Shown here one piece after another: positions 1 to 6,979 of a stretch of 14,186 bases of DNA. The translations under genes and the position numbers were made by a program. The stretch is from positions 1-14,186 of the forward strand of contig JANWUU010000111.1 in the NCBI GenBank assembly GCA_025057735.1. The letters run 5' to 3'. The first letter of the stretch is position 1; every line of letters starts with the position of its first letter. Origin of the DNA: Burkholderiaceae bacterium (GTDB lineage: Bacteria; Pseudomonadota; Gammaproteobacteria; Burkholderiales; Burkholderiaceae). The notes under the pieces were generated by a model, which was given only the letters and a program-made list of their open reading frames with translations, was not told the origin of the DNA and ran no database searches.

Positions 1-846
1 TTTGCGGTCGACGATTTCATGCGGCCCGATCGCATCATCGTCGGCGTGGACGATCCGCAGGCGGCCGACACCTTGCGCACGCTGTATGCGCCGTTTAACC
101 GCAACCGCGACCGCCTGCTGGTGATGGACATCCGCTCCTCGGAGTTCACCAAGTACGTGGCCAATGCGATGCTGGCGGTGCGCATCTCGTTCATGAACGA
201 GATGGCCAATCTTGCCGACGCGCTGGGGGCGGACATCGAGCACGTGCGGCACGGCATCGGAGCAGACCCCCGCATCGGCCCGCACTTCCTGTATGCCGGC
301 GTGGGCTTCGGCGGCTCCTGCTTTCCGAAAGACCTGCGCGCGCTGATCCACACCGCGGACACGAAGGGCGCATCGGCCTCCATCCTGCGCGCCGCCACCG
401 AGGTCAATGCCCGCCAGCGCACCGTGCTGGTGGACAAGATGCGGCGCTTCTTTGGCGGCGAGCTCGCCGGCCGCACGATCGCGCTCTGGGGCCTGGCCTT
501 CAAGGCCAATACCGACGATATGCGGGAGGCCTCGAGCCTGGCCATCATCGACGCGCTGTTGGCCGCCGGCGCCGGCGTGCGCGCCTATGACCCGGCGGCG
601 ATGGACAACGCCCGCCGCCTGCTGGCGGGCCGCAGCGGGCTTGCGTTCGCGCCGTCGGCGCGCGCGGCTGCCGAGGGGGCGGATGCGCTGGCCGTCGTCA
701 CCGAGTGGCTGGAGTTCCGCAGCCCGGATTTCGAGTGGCTGGCCCAGACCCTGCGCGCGCGCGCCGTCTTCGACGGCCGCAACCTGTATGACCCCGCCAC
801 GGTGCGCGCCGCCGGGCTGTCTTATTTCGGCATCGGGCGCCCATGA
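1..846 (+). CDS. ugd: UDP-glucose 6-dehydrogenase, C-terminal part (5' end outside window)
   Basis: Oxidises UDP-glucose to UDP-glucuronate with two NAD+, in the cytoplasm, supplying precursors for LPS or capsule. The frame is open from base 1 (FAVDDFMRPDRIIVG), so the internal ATG at 19 is not the start; the N-terminal NAD-binding Rossmann domain lies upstream of the window. What remains is the central helical domain (SEFTKYVANAMLAVRISFMN), the catalytic-cysteine motif GGSCFPKD with its Cys codon at 319-321, and the C-terminal UDP-binding domain starting near WGLAFKANTDDMRE. About 281 residues are present, as expected for this part of a protein of roughly 440-450. The stop overlaps the next gene's ATG by 4 nt (ATGA, 843-846), so the two are probably translationally coupled. 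Confidence 0.96.
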   Translation, partial: FAVDDFMRPDRIIVGVDDPQAADTLRTLYAPFNRNRDRLLVMDIRSSEFTKYVANAMLAVRISFMNEMANLADALGADIEHVRHGIGADPRIGPHFLYAGVGFGGSCFPKDLRALIHTADTKGASASILRAATEVNARQRTVLVDKMRRFFGGELAGRTIALWGLAFKANTDDMREASSLAIIDALLAAGAGVRAYDPAAMDNARRLLAGRSGLAFAPSARAAAEGADALAVVTEWLEFRSPDFEWLAQTLRARAVFDGRNLYDPATVRAAGLSYFGIGRP

Positions 847-1811
847 TTCTGGTCACCGGAGCGGCCGGCTTCATCGGCTTTCACGTCGCGCAGGCGTTGC
901 TGGCGCGCGGCGATGCGGTGCTTGGGCTCGACAGCTTGAACGACTACTACGACCCGGCGCTGAAGCAGGCGCGCCTGGAGCGGCTTGCGCAGCCGCGCTT
1001 CGTCTTCGAGCGCTGTGACCTGGCCGACCGCGCCGCCGTGCAGGCGGTCTTCGCGCGCCACCGCCTCGAGGCCGTCGTGCATCTGGCCGCGCAGGCCGGC
1101 GTGCGCTATTCGCTGACGCATCCGCATGCCTACGTGGACGCCAATGTGGTCGGCTTTCTGAACGTGCTGGAGGCGCTGCGCGCACAGCCCGTGCGGCATA
1201 CCGTGTACGCCTCCACCTCCAGTGTGTACGGCGCCAACACCAAACTGCCGTTCGCGGTCGAGGATCGGGTGGACCGTCCGGTCAGCCTGTATGCGGCCAC
1301 CAAGCGGGCCGACGAGCTGATGGCCTATGTGTATGCGCGCCAGTTCGGGTTGGTATTAACGGGCCTGCGCTTCTTTACGGTCTACGGCCCCTGGGGTCGG
1401 CCCGACATGGCCGCCTTCAAGTTCACGCGCGCGATCCTCGCCGGCGAGCCGATCGAGGTCTACAACCACGGCGACATGAAGCGCGATTTCACTTACATCG
1501 ACGACGTCGTCGACGGCGTGCTGCGGGTATTGGACCGCCCGCCCGCACCGGACGAGGATGGCGTGCCGCACCGGCTGTACAACATCGGCAACCACCGGCC
1601 CGAGCCGCTGCTGCGCTTCATCGAGGTGCTGGCCGCAGCGGTCGGCCGCCCGCCGCAGATGCGCATGCTGCCGATGCAGCCGGGCGACGTGAAGGAGACC
1701 TGCGCCGACATCGGGCCGCTGGCGCGCGATTATGGCTGGCAGCCGACCACGACCATCGAAACCGGGCTGCCGCGCTTCGTCGCCTGGTACCGGCAGTACT
1801 ACGGGGTGTAG
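843..1811 (+). CDS. NAD-dependent epimerase, probable UDP-glucuronate 4-epimerase
   Basis: Extended short-chain dehydrogenase/reductase of 322 residues. Seen: N-terminal NAD-binding TGAAGFIG (residues 5-12), HLAAQAGVRYS near residue 80, STSSVYG near 124, and the catalytic Tyr150-xxx-Lys154 in SLYAATK. The AAQAGVRYS and SLYAATK signatures and the length fit UDP-glucuronate 4-epimerases (UDP-GlcA to UDP-GalA) better than GalE. This also fits its position directly after ugd, which makes UDP-GlcA; the pair would supply galacturonate for LPS core or capsule. The start is the ATG inside the ugd stop (4-nt overlap), and TGAAGFIG begins only a few residues later. A UDP-glucose or other sugar epimerase of the same subfamily is not excluded. 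Confidence 0.9.
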   Translation: MILVTGAAGFIGFHVAQALLARGDAVLGLDSLNDYYDPALKQARLERLAQPRFVFERCDLADRAAVQAVFARHRLEAVVHLAAQAGVRYSLTHPHAYVDANVVGFLNVLEALRAQPVRHTVYASTSSVYGANTKLPFAVEDRVDRPVSLYAATKRADELMAYVYARQFGLVLTGLRFFTVYGPWGRPDMAAFKFTRAILAGEPIEVYNHGDMKRDFTYIDDVVDGVLRVLDRPPAPDEDGVPHRLYNIGNHRPEPLLRFIEVLAAAVGRPPQMRMLPMQPGDVKETCADIGPLARDYGWQPTTTIETGLPRFVAWYRQYYGV

Positions 1812-1860
1812 CGAGCACTCGGTTGCTGCGCTCGTGCAAACGCTGCGGCAGAATGCGGCC

Positions 1861-2121
1861 ATGCTGTATCGGACCTTCGAACGGCTCATCGGCGCGGCGA
1901 CCGCCGCCTGCCGCGACGTCGACGGCGATCGGCTGCAGGCGCTCGCGCTGGTCGGCTCGGTGGCGCGCGGCCCGTGCGAGCCGCAGGAGTTGCTGCGACG
2001 GTCCCTCGACGATCGGGGCGCCTGGCTCGCGGCGCTGGGCGCCCGCAGCCGCGGCACCAGCCGCGCCGCATATTGCGACAGCAAGCCGGACGACCGCTGG
2101 GCCGACCGCATCGAGCCATGA
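1861..2121 (+). pseudogene. Internally deleted MNT-type nucleotidyltransferase remnant
   Basis: An 86-codon open frame that is a shortened relative of the intact nucleotidyltransferase at 2716-3207. Its first 37 residues align without gaps (18 of 37 identical), including Gly32-Ser33-Val-Ala-Arg-Gly at exactly the same positions. Its last 33 residues also align without gaps (16 of 33 identical), ending KPD-x-R-xx-DRIE. About 77 residues between these blocks are gone, including the metal-binding DxD, so it cannot be a working nucleotidyltransferase. No HEPN partner follows. Instead its TGA overlaps the gmhA ATG by 4 nt (2118-2121), just as the intact copy overlaps its HEPN gene. The frame has stayed open, so it may be kept for translational coupling to gmhA, or be a young remnant. 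Only 49 nt separate it from the epimerase. Confidence 0.75.
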
Positions 2122-2702
2122 CCGCCTCTGAACTGTTCGAGACCGCGCTCGCTGCCCACACGCGCGCTTTTGCCGCGCTGACCGCGCTGCGCCCGCACCT
2201 GATCGCAGCGGCCGATGCGGCCGTCGAGGCGGTCAGCAGCGGCAACCGCATCCTGTTCTGCGGCAACGGCGGATCGGCGGCCGATGCGCAGCACCTGGCG
2301 GCGGAGCTGGTGGGCCGCTTGGTGCGCGACCGGCGCGCGCTGCCCGCCTTGGCGCTGACCACGGATTCTTCCGCTTTGACCGCGATCGGCAACGACTATG
2401 GTTTCGAGCAGGTGTTCGCGCGCCAGGTCGAGGCGCTGGGCCGCGCCGGCGACGTGCTGGTTGCGATCTCCACCTCGGGCAATTCGCCGAACGTGATCCG
2501 CGCGGTGGAGGTCGCCAAGCCGATCGGCATCGCGACCGTCGGCCTGCTCGGCCGCAACGGCGGCCGGCTTGCCGCGCTGGTGGATATCCCGATCGTGGTG
2601 CCAGCGGAGGAAACCGCACGCATCCAGGAAGCGCACAGCTTCTTGGGGCACGTGTTCTGCACGCTGATCGAGCACGGGCTCGGCCTCGGCGGTTGGGAAT
2701 AG
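2118..2702 (+). CDS. gmhA: Phosphoheptose isomerase GmhA (sedoheptulose 7-phosphate isomerase)
   Basis: First step of ADP-heptose synthesis: isomerises D-sedoheptulose 7-phosphate to D-glycero-D-manno-heptose 7-phosphate in the cytoplasm. It is a 194-residue SIS-domain protein with [16 protein letters not shown] (residues 48-63), phosphate-binding SxSG (STSGNSPN, 118-125) and TARIQEAH (166-173). Glu63 and His173 correspond to the catalytic Glu and His of E. coli GmhA. The ATG at 2118 overlaps the stop of the upstream MNT remnant, and the resulting length is typical. The paralogue DiaA shares the SIS fold, but the four other heptose genes downstream make GmhA the better call. A 13-nt gap separates it from the intact nucleotidyltransferase gene. 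Confidence 0.95.
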   Translation: MTASELFETALAAHTRAFAALTALRPHLIAAADAAVEAVSSGNRILFCGNGGSAADAQHLAAELVGRLVRDRRALPALALTTDSSALTAIGNDYGFEQVFARQVEALGRAGDVLVAISTSGNSPNVIRAVEVAKPIGIATVGLLGRNGGRLAALVDIPIVVPAEETARIQEAHSFLGHVFCTLIEHGLGLGGWE

Positions 2703-2715
2703 GCCCGCGGCGCGG

Positions 2716-3207
2716 ATGCTGCACGCAACCTACGAGCGTCTGACGCAGCGGCTGCTGCAGGAATGCGAGGCCTACTATGGGGCGCGGCTCGTCTCGCTCG
2801 TGCTCTATGGGTCGGTGGCGCGCGGCACGATGCGCTTCGACTCGGATATTGATGTGCTGCTCGTTGCAGACGCGCTCCCAGCAGGCCGCCGGGCTCGCCT
2901 GCTGGAATTCGAGCGCGTCGAGACGCAACTGCAGCGCGATCTCGAGGCGGCGCGCCGCGGCGGCATCCATGCGGAACTGTCGCCGCTCATTTTGTCGCGG
3001 CCCGAAGTCGAGCACGGCAGCCCGCTGTTCCTGGACATGACGCTTGAGGCACGCATCCTGTACGACCGTGGCCAGTTTTTCGCCGCCTACCTCGATGGCC
3101 TGCGCGCGCGCCTGCGTGCGCTGGGAGCGCAGCGCAGGCGCCTGGGCGGCGGCTATTACTGGTTGCTGAAGCCGGACTACCGCCCGGGAGATCGCATCGA
3201 GCTATGA
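2716..3207 (+). CDS. MNT-domain nucleotidyltransferase (MntA-like antitoxin of a HEPN/MNT pair)
   Basis: A 163-residue minimal nucleotidyltransferase of the polymerase-beta superfamily. Seen: Gly32-Ser33 followed after exactly ten residues by Asp44-Ile-Asp46 (GSVARG then DSDIDVLLV), the GSx10DxD active-site motif, with Glu87 (HAELSPLIL) as a candidate third acidic residue. The C-terminal half is helical and ends YYWLLKPDYRPGDRIEL, a tail I recognise from MNT proteins paired with HEPN genes. In type VII toxin-antitoxin systems such MNT proteins silence the HEPN RNase toxin by transferring AMP to it; that role is inferred here. Its TGA overlaps the HEPN ATG by 4 nt (3204-3207). A damaged second copy lies at 1861-2121. 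Confidence 0.88.
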   Translation: MLHATYERLTQRLLQECEAYYGARLVSLVLYGSVARGTMRFDSDIDVLLVADALPAGRRARLLEFERVETQLQRDLEAARRGGIHAELSPLILSRPEVEHGSPLFLDMTLEARILYDRGQFFAAYLDGLRARLRALGAQRRRLGGGYYWLLKPDYRPGDRIEL

Positions 3208-3611
3208 CCGCTGATGAGCTTTCGCGCAGTTATCTAGCGAAAGCCAGCGTGCGCGCGGAGATGCTGGATTTCCTTGCGCAGCGCGGGGCATGGTCCGATG
3301 TCGTGCGGGTCGCGCAGGAGCTGGTCGAGCTGGCCCTTAAGGCGATGCTGCGCCACGTCGGCGTCGACCCGCCGAAATGGCATGACGTCGGCCCCATTTT
3401 GCTCGAGCATGCGGAGCTGTTCGACGCGCCGCTGCGGGCCGAGTTGCCCGATCTCGCGCGCATCTCCAAGCGGCTGCGCAAGGACCGCGAACTCGCTTTT
3501 TGCGGCGACATCGACTTCATCCCGACACGCGAATACGGCGCCGAGGAGGGTCAGGCCGCAATCGCCGAGGCGCGCCTGGTGCTCGCCGCCGCGCACCGCG
3601 TGGTCGCATGA
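3204..3611 (+). CDS. HEPN-domain protein (putative HepT-like partner of the MNT gene)
   Basis: A 135-residue, mostly helical protein. The stretch VRVAQELVELALKAMLRHVG followed by DPPKWHDVG (residues 34-63) is typical of the HEPN family, as is the later RKDRELAFCGDIDFIP. HEPN proteins paired with MNT nucleotidyltransferases are usually RNase toxins. The RX4HXY motif of the best-studied HepT toxins is not present; the only Rx4-6H match is Arg124-x6-His131 at the extreme C-terminus, so RNase activity is uncertain. It overlaps the MNT gene by 4 nt upstream and rfaE1 by 4 nt downstream (ATGA, 3608-3611), so it is embedded in the heptose operon. Codon use looks like that of its neighbours. Confidence 0.85.
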   Translation: MTADELSRSYLAKASVRAEMLDFLAQRGAWSDVVRVAQELVELALKAMLRHVGVDPPKWHDVGPILLEHAELFDAPLRAELPDLARISKRLRKDRELAFCGDIDFIPTREYGAEEGQAAIAEARLVLAAAHRVVA

Positions 3612-4582
3612 TGGGACCCGCTGCCCGCCCTAAGGGCGACGCGGCACTGGTGCGCCCGCCGCCGCGCGAGGCGCTGGCTGCACGCCGCGTGCTGGTGGTC
3701 GGCGATGCGATGTTGGATCGTTATTGGTTCGGCGAGGTGGAGCGCATCTCGCCGGAGGCACCGGTGCCGGTGGTGCGGATCCGGCACACGGAGGAGCGGC
3801 TCGGCGGCGCCGCCAACGTGGCGCGCAATGTCGCCGCGGTCGGCGCGCAGGTGGGCCTGCTGACGGTGGTCGGCGCCGACGAGGCTGGCCGCACCGTCGC
3901 CGGGCTACTCAAGGCGAGCGGGATCCGCACGCACCTGCACGAGGATGACGCGCTGCAGACCACGGTGAAGCTGCGGGTGATCGGCCGGCAGCAGCAGATG
4001 GTGCGCGTGGACTTCGAAAGCCACCCGCAGACCGAGGTCCTGGCCGCGAAGCTCGGCGAGTTCGAGGCGCTGCTGCCACAGTACGACCTCGTGCTGCTGT
4101 CGGACTACGGCAAAGGGGGCCTTGCGCACATCGCCCGCATGATCGAGCTGGCACGCGCCGCTGGCAAACCCGTGCTGATCGACCCGAAGGGCGACGACTA
4201 CTCCCGCTACGCCGGCGCGACCGTGATCACCCCAAACCGCGCCGAGCTGCGCGAGGTCGTCGGCCGCTGGCGCGACGAAGGGGACCTGCACGTGCGCGCG
4301 CAGAGGCTGCGGCGCGAGCTGGCGCTGACGGCGCTGCTGCTGACACGTAGCGAGGAGGGCATGACGCTGTTCACGGACGAGGGCGCCTGGTCGGTGCCCG
4401 CGCAGGCGCGCGAGGTGTTCGACGTCTCCGGCGCTGGTGACACCGTCATCGCCGTGCTGGGCGCGATGCTGGCAGCCGGCGCTGAGCTGCGCGACGCGGT
4501 GGCGCTTGCCAACCGCGCCGGCGGCATCGTCGTTGGCAAGCTGGGTACCGCAACCGTTTCTTATGAGGAATTGCTCGAGTAA
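3608..4582 (+). CDS. rfaE1: D-glycero-beta-D-manno-heptose-7-phosphate kinase (RfaE domain I, HldA)
   Basis: Phosphorylates D-glycero-D-manno-heptose 7-phosphate at C1 with ATP, the second step of ADP-heptose synthesis. It is a PfkB/ribokinase-family protein of 324 residues. Seen: VLVVGDAMLDRYWFG near residues 28-42, then ERISPEAPVPVV, LGGAANVARN, the TPNRAE segment, and the catalytic-Asp motif DVSGAGDTV (Asp near 278). The nucleotidyltransferase half found in fused HldE of enterobacteria is absent; it is encoded separately at 6485-6979. The start is taken as ATG 3608, overlapping the HEPN stop; ATG 3611 directly follows and is equally possible. A 291-nt gap follows. Confidence 0.95.
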   Translation: MMGPAARPKGDAALVRPPPREALAARRVLVVGDAMLDRYWFGEVERISPEAPVPVVRIRHTEERLGGAANVARNVAAVGAQVGLLTVVGADEAGRTVAGLLKASGIRTHLHEDDALQTTVKLRVIGRQQQMVRVDFESHPQTEVLAAKLGEFEALLPQYDLVLLSDYGKGGLAHIARMIELARAAGKPVLIDPKGDDYSRYAGATVITPNRAELREVVGRWRDEGDLHVRAQRLRRELALTALLLTRSEEGMTLFTDEGAWSVPAQAREVFDVSGAGDTVIAVLGAMLAAGAELRDAVALANRAGGIVVGKLGTATVSYEELLE

Positions 4583-4734
4583 GCAGCCAAGGCTAGCGGC
4601 CTGCCGCGCAAGGCGACGCAGGGGTGGCCGCCCGATGAAGCCGCGCCGAGCCCTTGGGGCGCCTCGACGCCAACGGCGTGCTGCCGCTGTGAGGCCGGCG
4701 GCGCACGTCGGCGCGTGCTTGTTTCAATGCCTTG

Positions 4735-4785
4735 CAACGCAACGCCAGTGCGCAACAAGCGCCGCCCGCCGTCGGCGTTGCGTTG
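4735..4785. repeat. Perfect 12-bp inverted repeat, hairpin with 27-nt loop
   Basis: CAACGCAACGCC (4735-4746) and GGCGTTGCGTTG (4774-4785) are exact reverse complements. The loop contains CGCAAC (4751-4756), which can pair instead with GTTGCG (4778-4783), so two mutually exclusive stems are possible. There is no T-run, so it is not a standard intrinsic terminator. It ends 88 nt before the hldD start. Role unknown; leader RNA structure or a protein-binding site are both possible. Confidence 0.6.
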
Positions 4786-4862
4786 ATGGCCCGTGCTACC
4801 GCTGGGCATGCGGCGCAGGAAGCGGGCCGTTGCGTGCTGTGGCAGTATCGCGCGCGATCAGC

Positions 4863-4868
4863 AAGAGG
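4863..4868 (+). promoter_or_regulatory. Ribosome binding site for hldD
   Basis: AAGAGG lies 5 nt before ATG 4874. It supports this start over the in-frame upstream ATGs at 4793 and 4808, which would add a basic extension ahead of the family-typical N-terminus [13 protein letters not shown]. Confidence 0.65.
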
Positions 4869-4873
4869 CACTG

Positions 4874-5863
4874 ATGCGTATTGTCGTCACCGGCGCCGCC
4901 GGCTTCATCGGCGCCAACCTGGTTAAGGCGCTGAACGCGCGCGGCGAAGATGAAATCCTCGCGGTCGATAACCTGACGCGGGCGGACAAATTCCGCAACC
5001 TGGCCGATGCTGAGATTGCGGACTACCTCGATAAAGCGGACTTTCTTGAGCTTGTGCAGCGGCGCGCGCTGCCGCCGCCTGCGGTGGTATTCCATCAGGG
5101 AGCGTGCTCGGACACGATGGAATCCGACGGCCGCTACATGATGCAGAACAACTATCGCTATTCGCTAGCGCTGCTTCAATGGTGCCAGCAGCAGCGCGTG
5201 CCGCTAATTTACGCCTCTAGCGCTGCGGTCTATGGCCTCGGGCCGGCGTTTCGCGAAGAGCGCGCGTGCGAGCGGCCGCTTAACGTCTACGGCTATTCGA
5301 AATACCTATTCGATCAGGTCGTGCGGCGTCGGCTGTCCCAACTGTCGGCGCCGGTGGTCGGCCTGCGCTACTTCAACGTCTATGGCCCGCGCGAATCGCA
5401 TAAGGGCCGCATGGCTTCGGTGGCCTTTCACCACTTCCACCAGTTTCGCGCCGAGGGACGCGTGAAGCTGTTCGAAGGCAGCCACGGCTACGCCGATGGC
5501 GAGCAGCGGCGCGACTTCATTTACGTCGATGACGTGGTCGCGGTCAATCTGTTTTTCTGGCAGCATCCGCAAAGCGGCCTCTACAACGTCGGCACGGGTC
5601 GCGCCCAGCCGTTCAACGAGGTGGCGCTTGCGGTCGTCAATGCGCTGCGCGCGGCGCAAGCGCAGCCGCCGCTGTCGTTGCGGGAAGCGGTGGCGGCGGG
5701 CCTGATCGAGTACATCCGCTTTCCGGAGGCCCTGCGGGGCAAGTACCAGGCCTTCACCGAGGCCGATCCCGCGCGGCTGCGCGCCGCCGGCTTCGATCAG
5801 CCGATGAAGACCGTGCAAGAAGGCGTCGCCGCATATGTGCAATGGCTGCTTGCGCAGAGCTGA
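4874..5863 (+). CDS. hldD: ADP-L-glycero-D-manno-heptose 6-epimerase
   Basis: Final step of the pathway: inverts C6 of ADP-D-glycero-D-manno-heptose to give the L-glycero form used by LPS heptosyltransferases. It is an extended SDR protein of 329 residues (E. coli HldD 310). Seen: [12 protein letters not shown] at the N-terminus, [10 protein letters not shown] (residues 74-83), the family signature [18 protein letters not shown] near 113-121, catalytic Tyr139-xxx-Lys143 (YGYSK), and [26 protein letters not shown] and [10 protein letters not shown] separate it from other sugar epimerases. It is 2 nt upstream of gmhB, in the same operon. Also known as rfaD/gmhD. Confidence 0.97.
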   Translation: MRIVVTGAAGFIGANLVKALNARGEDEILAVDNLTRADKFRNLADAEIADYLDKADFLELVQRRALPPPAVVFHQGACSDTMESDGRYMMQNNYRYSLALLQWCQQQRVPLIYASSAAVYGLGPAFREERACERPLNVYGYSKYLFDQVVRRRLSQLSAPVVGLRYFNVYGPRESHKGRMASVAFHHFHQFRAEGRVKLFEGSHGYADGEQRRDFIYVDDVVAVNLFFWQHPQSGLYNVGTGRAQPFNEVALAVVNALRAAQAQPPLSLREAVAAGLIEYIRFPEALRGKYQAFTEADPARLRAAGFDQPMKTVQEGVAAYVQWLLAQS

Positions 5864-5865
5864 AG

Positions 5866-6492
5866 ATGGGATCTGACCCTGTTTTAAAGAACCGCGTCCC
5901 AAGCGGAGAATCCCGCGGGCTGCGCGGACAGCGGCGGCGGGCCGCGTTTCTGGACCGCGACGGCGTGATCAACCGCGACTTCGGGTACGTACACCGGCGC
6001 GAGGATTTCGCGTTCGTCGACGGCGCCTTGGCCGCCTGCGCGCAGCTTCACGCGCGCGGTTTCGCGCTCGTGGTGGTGACGAACCAGTCTGGCATCGGCC
6101 GCGGCCTATACACCGAGGAAGACTTTCTGCGGCTGACGGACTGGATGCGTGCGCAATTCGCCGCGCAGGGGGCGCCACTGGCTGCTGTCTACCACTGCCC
6201 GCACGCGCCTGAAGATGGGTGCGCCTGCCGCAAGCCGGCGCCCGGATTGCTGCTACGTGCAGCGTGCGAGCTGGGGCTTGAGCTTTCGCGCTCGGTGCTG
6301 TTCGGCGATAAGGACTCCGACTTGCAGGCGGCGGCAGCGGCCGGTGTTCCGCTGCGCGTATTGCTTGGCACCGACGGCGCCGCGCCGGTCATCCGCGACG
6401 AAGGGCTCGCCACGGCGAGCTTCCGTTCGCTGGCGGAGGCGGTGGCCGCGCCAGCGCTCTGGACGCTGCTTGACGAAACGGCCGATGCTTGA
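5866..6492 (+). CDS. gmhB: D-glycero-beta-D-manno-heptose-1,7-bisphosphate 7-phosphatase
   Basis: Removes the C7 phosphate from heptose 1,7-bisphosphate, the third step. HAD-superfamily protein, 208 residues from ATG 5866. Seen: nucleophile motif FLDRDGVIN (Asp30 and Asp32), VVTNQSG near residue 75, the GmhB-type zinc-binding set CPH...CACRKP (Cys, His, Cys, Cys), and FGDKDSDLQAA. The core is canonical, but about 25 residues precede FLDRDG where GmhB proteins usually have few. This extension is encoded by an atypical stretch (near-palindromic GGGATCTGACCC followed by TGTTTTAAAG). A CTG at 5920 is the only nearby in-frame alternative I see, so ATG 5866, 2 nt after hldD, is preferred with moderate certainty. 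The 3' end overlaps rfaE2 by 8 nt. Confidence 0.93.
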   Translation: MGSDPVLKNRVPSGESRGLRGQRRRAAFLDRDGVINRDFGYVHRREDFAFVDGALAACAQLHARGFALVVVTNQSGIGRGLYTEEDFLRLTDWMRAQFAAQGAPLAAVYHCPHAPEDGCACRKPAPGLLLRAACELGLELSRSVLFGDKDSDLQAAAAAGVPLRVLLGTDGAAPVIRDEGLATASFRSLAEAVAAPALWTLLDETADA

Positions 6493-6979
6493 GGCACCGG
6501 CCTTCGAACGCAAGATCGTGGCGCGCGCTGATCTCGCGGTCCGTGCCGCGGCGCTGTCGCGTCCGTTGGTGATGACCAACGGCGTGTTCGACATCCTGCA
6601 TCGCGGGCACGTAACTTATCTTGCGCGCGCCCGCGCGCTGGGTGCTAGCTTGGTGGTAGCGGTCAACTCGGACGCCTCGGTGCGACGGCTCGGCAAAGGA
6701 AAAGACCGGCCAATCAACCCCGAAGCCGACCGCGCGGCGCTGCTCGCGGCCCTGGAGAGCGTGTCGCTGGTGACGATCTTTGATGAAGACGCCCCGCTTG
6801 CGGTGCTGGAGCTGCTGCGGCCCGAGGTGTACGTCAAAGGCGGCGACTACGACATGGCCCGCATCCCGGAGGCGCGGCTGGCGCGCAGCTGGGGTGCCCG
6901 CACAGTCGCAATCCCCTTCGAATACGACCGTTCGACGACCGCGCTGCTGGCGCGCATCCGCCGTCTGCCATGTGGGTAA
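6485..6979 (+). CDS. rfaE2: D-glycero-beta-D-manno-heptose 1-phosphate adenylyltransferase (RfaE domain II, HldC)
   Basis: Transfers AMP from ATP to heptose 1-phosphate, making ADP-D-glycero-D-manno-heptose, which HldD then epimerises. Cytidylyltransferase-like fold, 164 residues. Seen: TNGVFDILHRGHVTYL with the nucleotide-binding HxGH at residues 39-42, VAVNSDASVRRLGKGKDRP, and VYVKGGDYD. It corresponds to the C-terminal half of fused HldE and complements the separate kinase at 3608-4582. ATG 6485 lies inside the end of gmhB (8-nt overlap), and its own stop overlaps the apaH start by 10 nt (6970-6979), so the gmhB-rfaE2-apaH run is probably coupled. Confidence 0.95.
   Translation: MLEAPAFERKIVARADLAVRAAALSRPLVMTNGVFDILHRGHVTYLARARALGASLVVAVNSDASVRRLGKGKDRPINPEADRAALLAALESVSLVTIFDEDAPLAVLELLRPEVYVKGGDYDMARIPEARLARSWGARTVAIPFEYDRSTTALLARIRRLPCG

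Larger units (their letters stand above)
4583..4873. other. 291-nt gap between rfaE1 and hldD, no supported gene
   Basis: The only large gap in the otherwise tightly packed heptose operon. A frame from ATG 4634 running into hldD exists, but its translation is a low-complexity Arg/Ala mixture with no recognisable family. The gap holds the perfect inverted repeat at 4735-4785 and the hldD ribosome binding site. I could not pick out a convincing -35/-10 pair or a terminator T-tract. It may be a leader or processing region for the second half of the operon. Confidence 0.6.

Noticed and set aside
1356..2675. 439-residue open frame on the - strand
   Set aside because: Lies antisense to the epimerase, MNT remnant and gmhA, all recognisable on the + strand; composition is typical of a shadow frame in GC-rich DNA.
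2118..2702. DiaA (replication initiation SIS protein) instead of GmhA
   Set aside because: Catalytic Glu63 and His173 are present and four other heptose-pathway genes follow.
4735..4785. Intrinsic terminator after rfaE1
   Set aside because: The stem is perfect, but the loop is long (27 nt) and no T-run follows on either strand.
4634..4874. Possible 79-codon gene between rfaE1 and hldD
   Set aside because: Translation is Arg/Ala-rich with no family resemblance and no ribosome binding site; better read as a non-coding gap.
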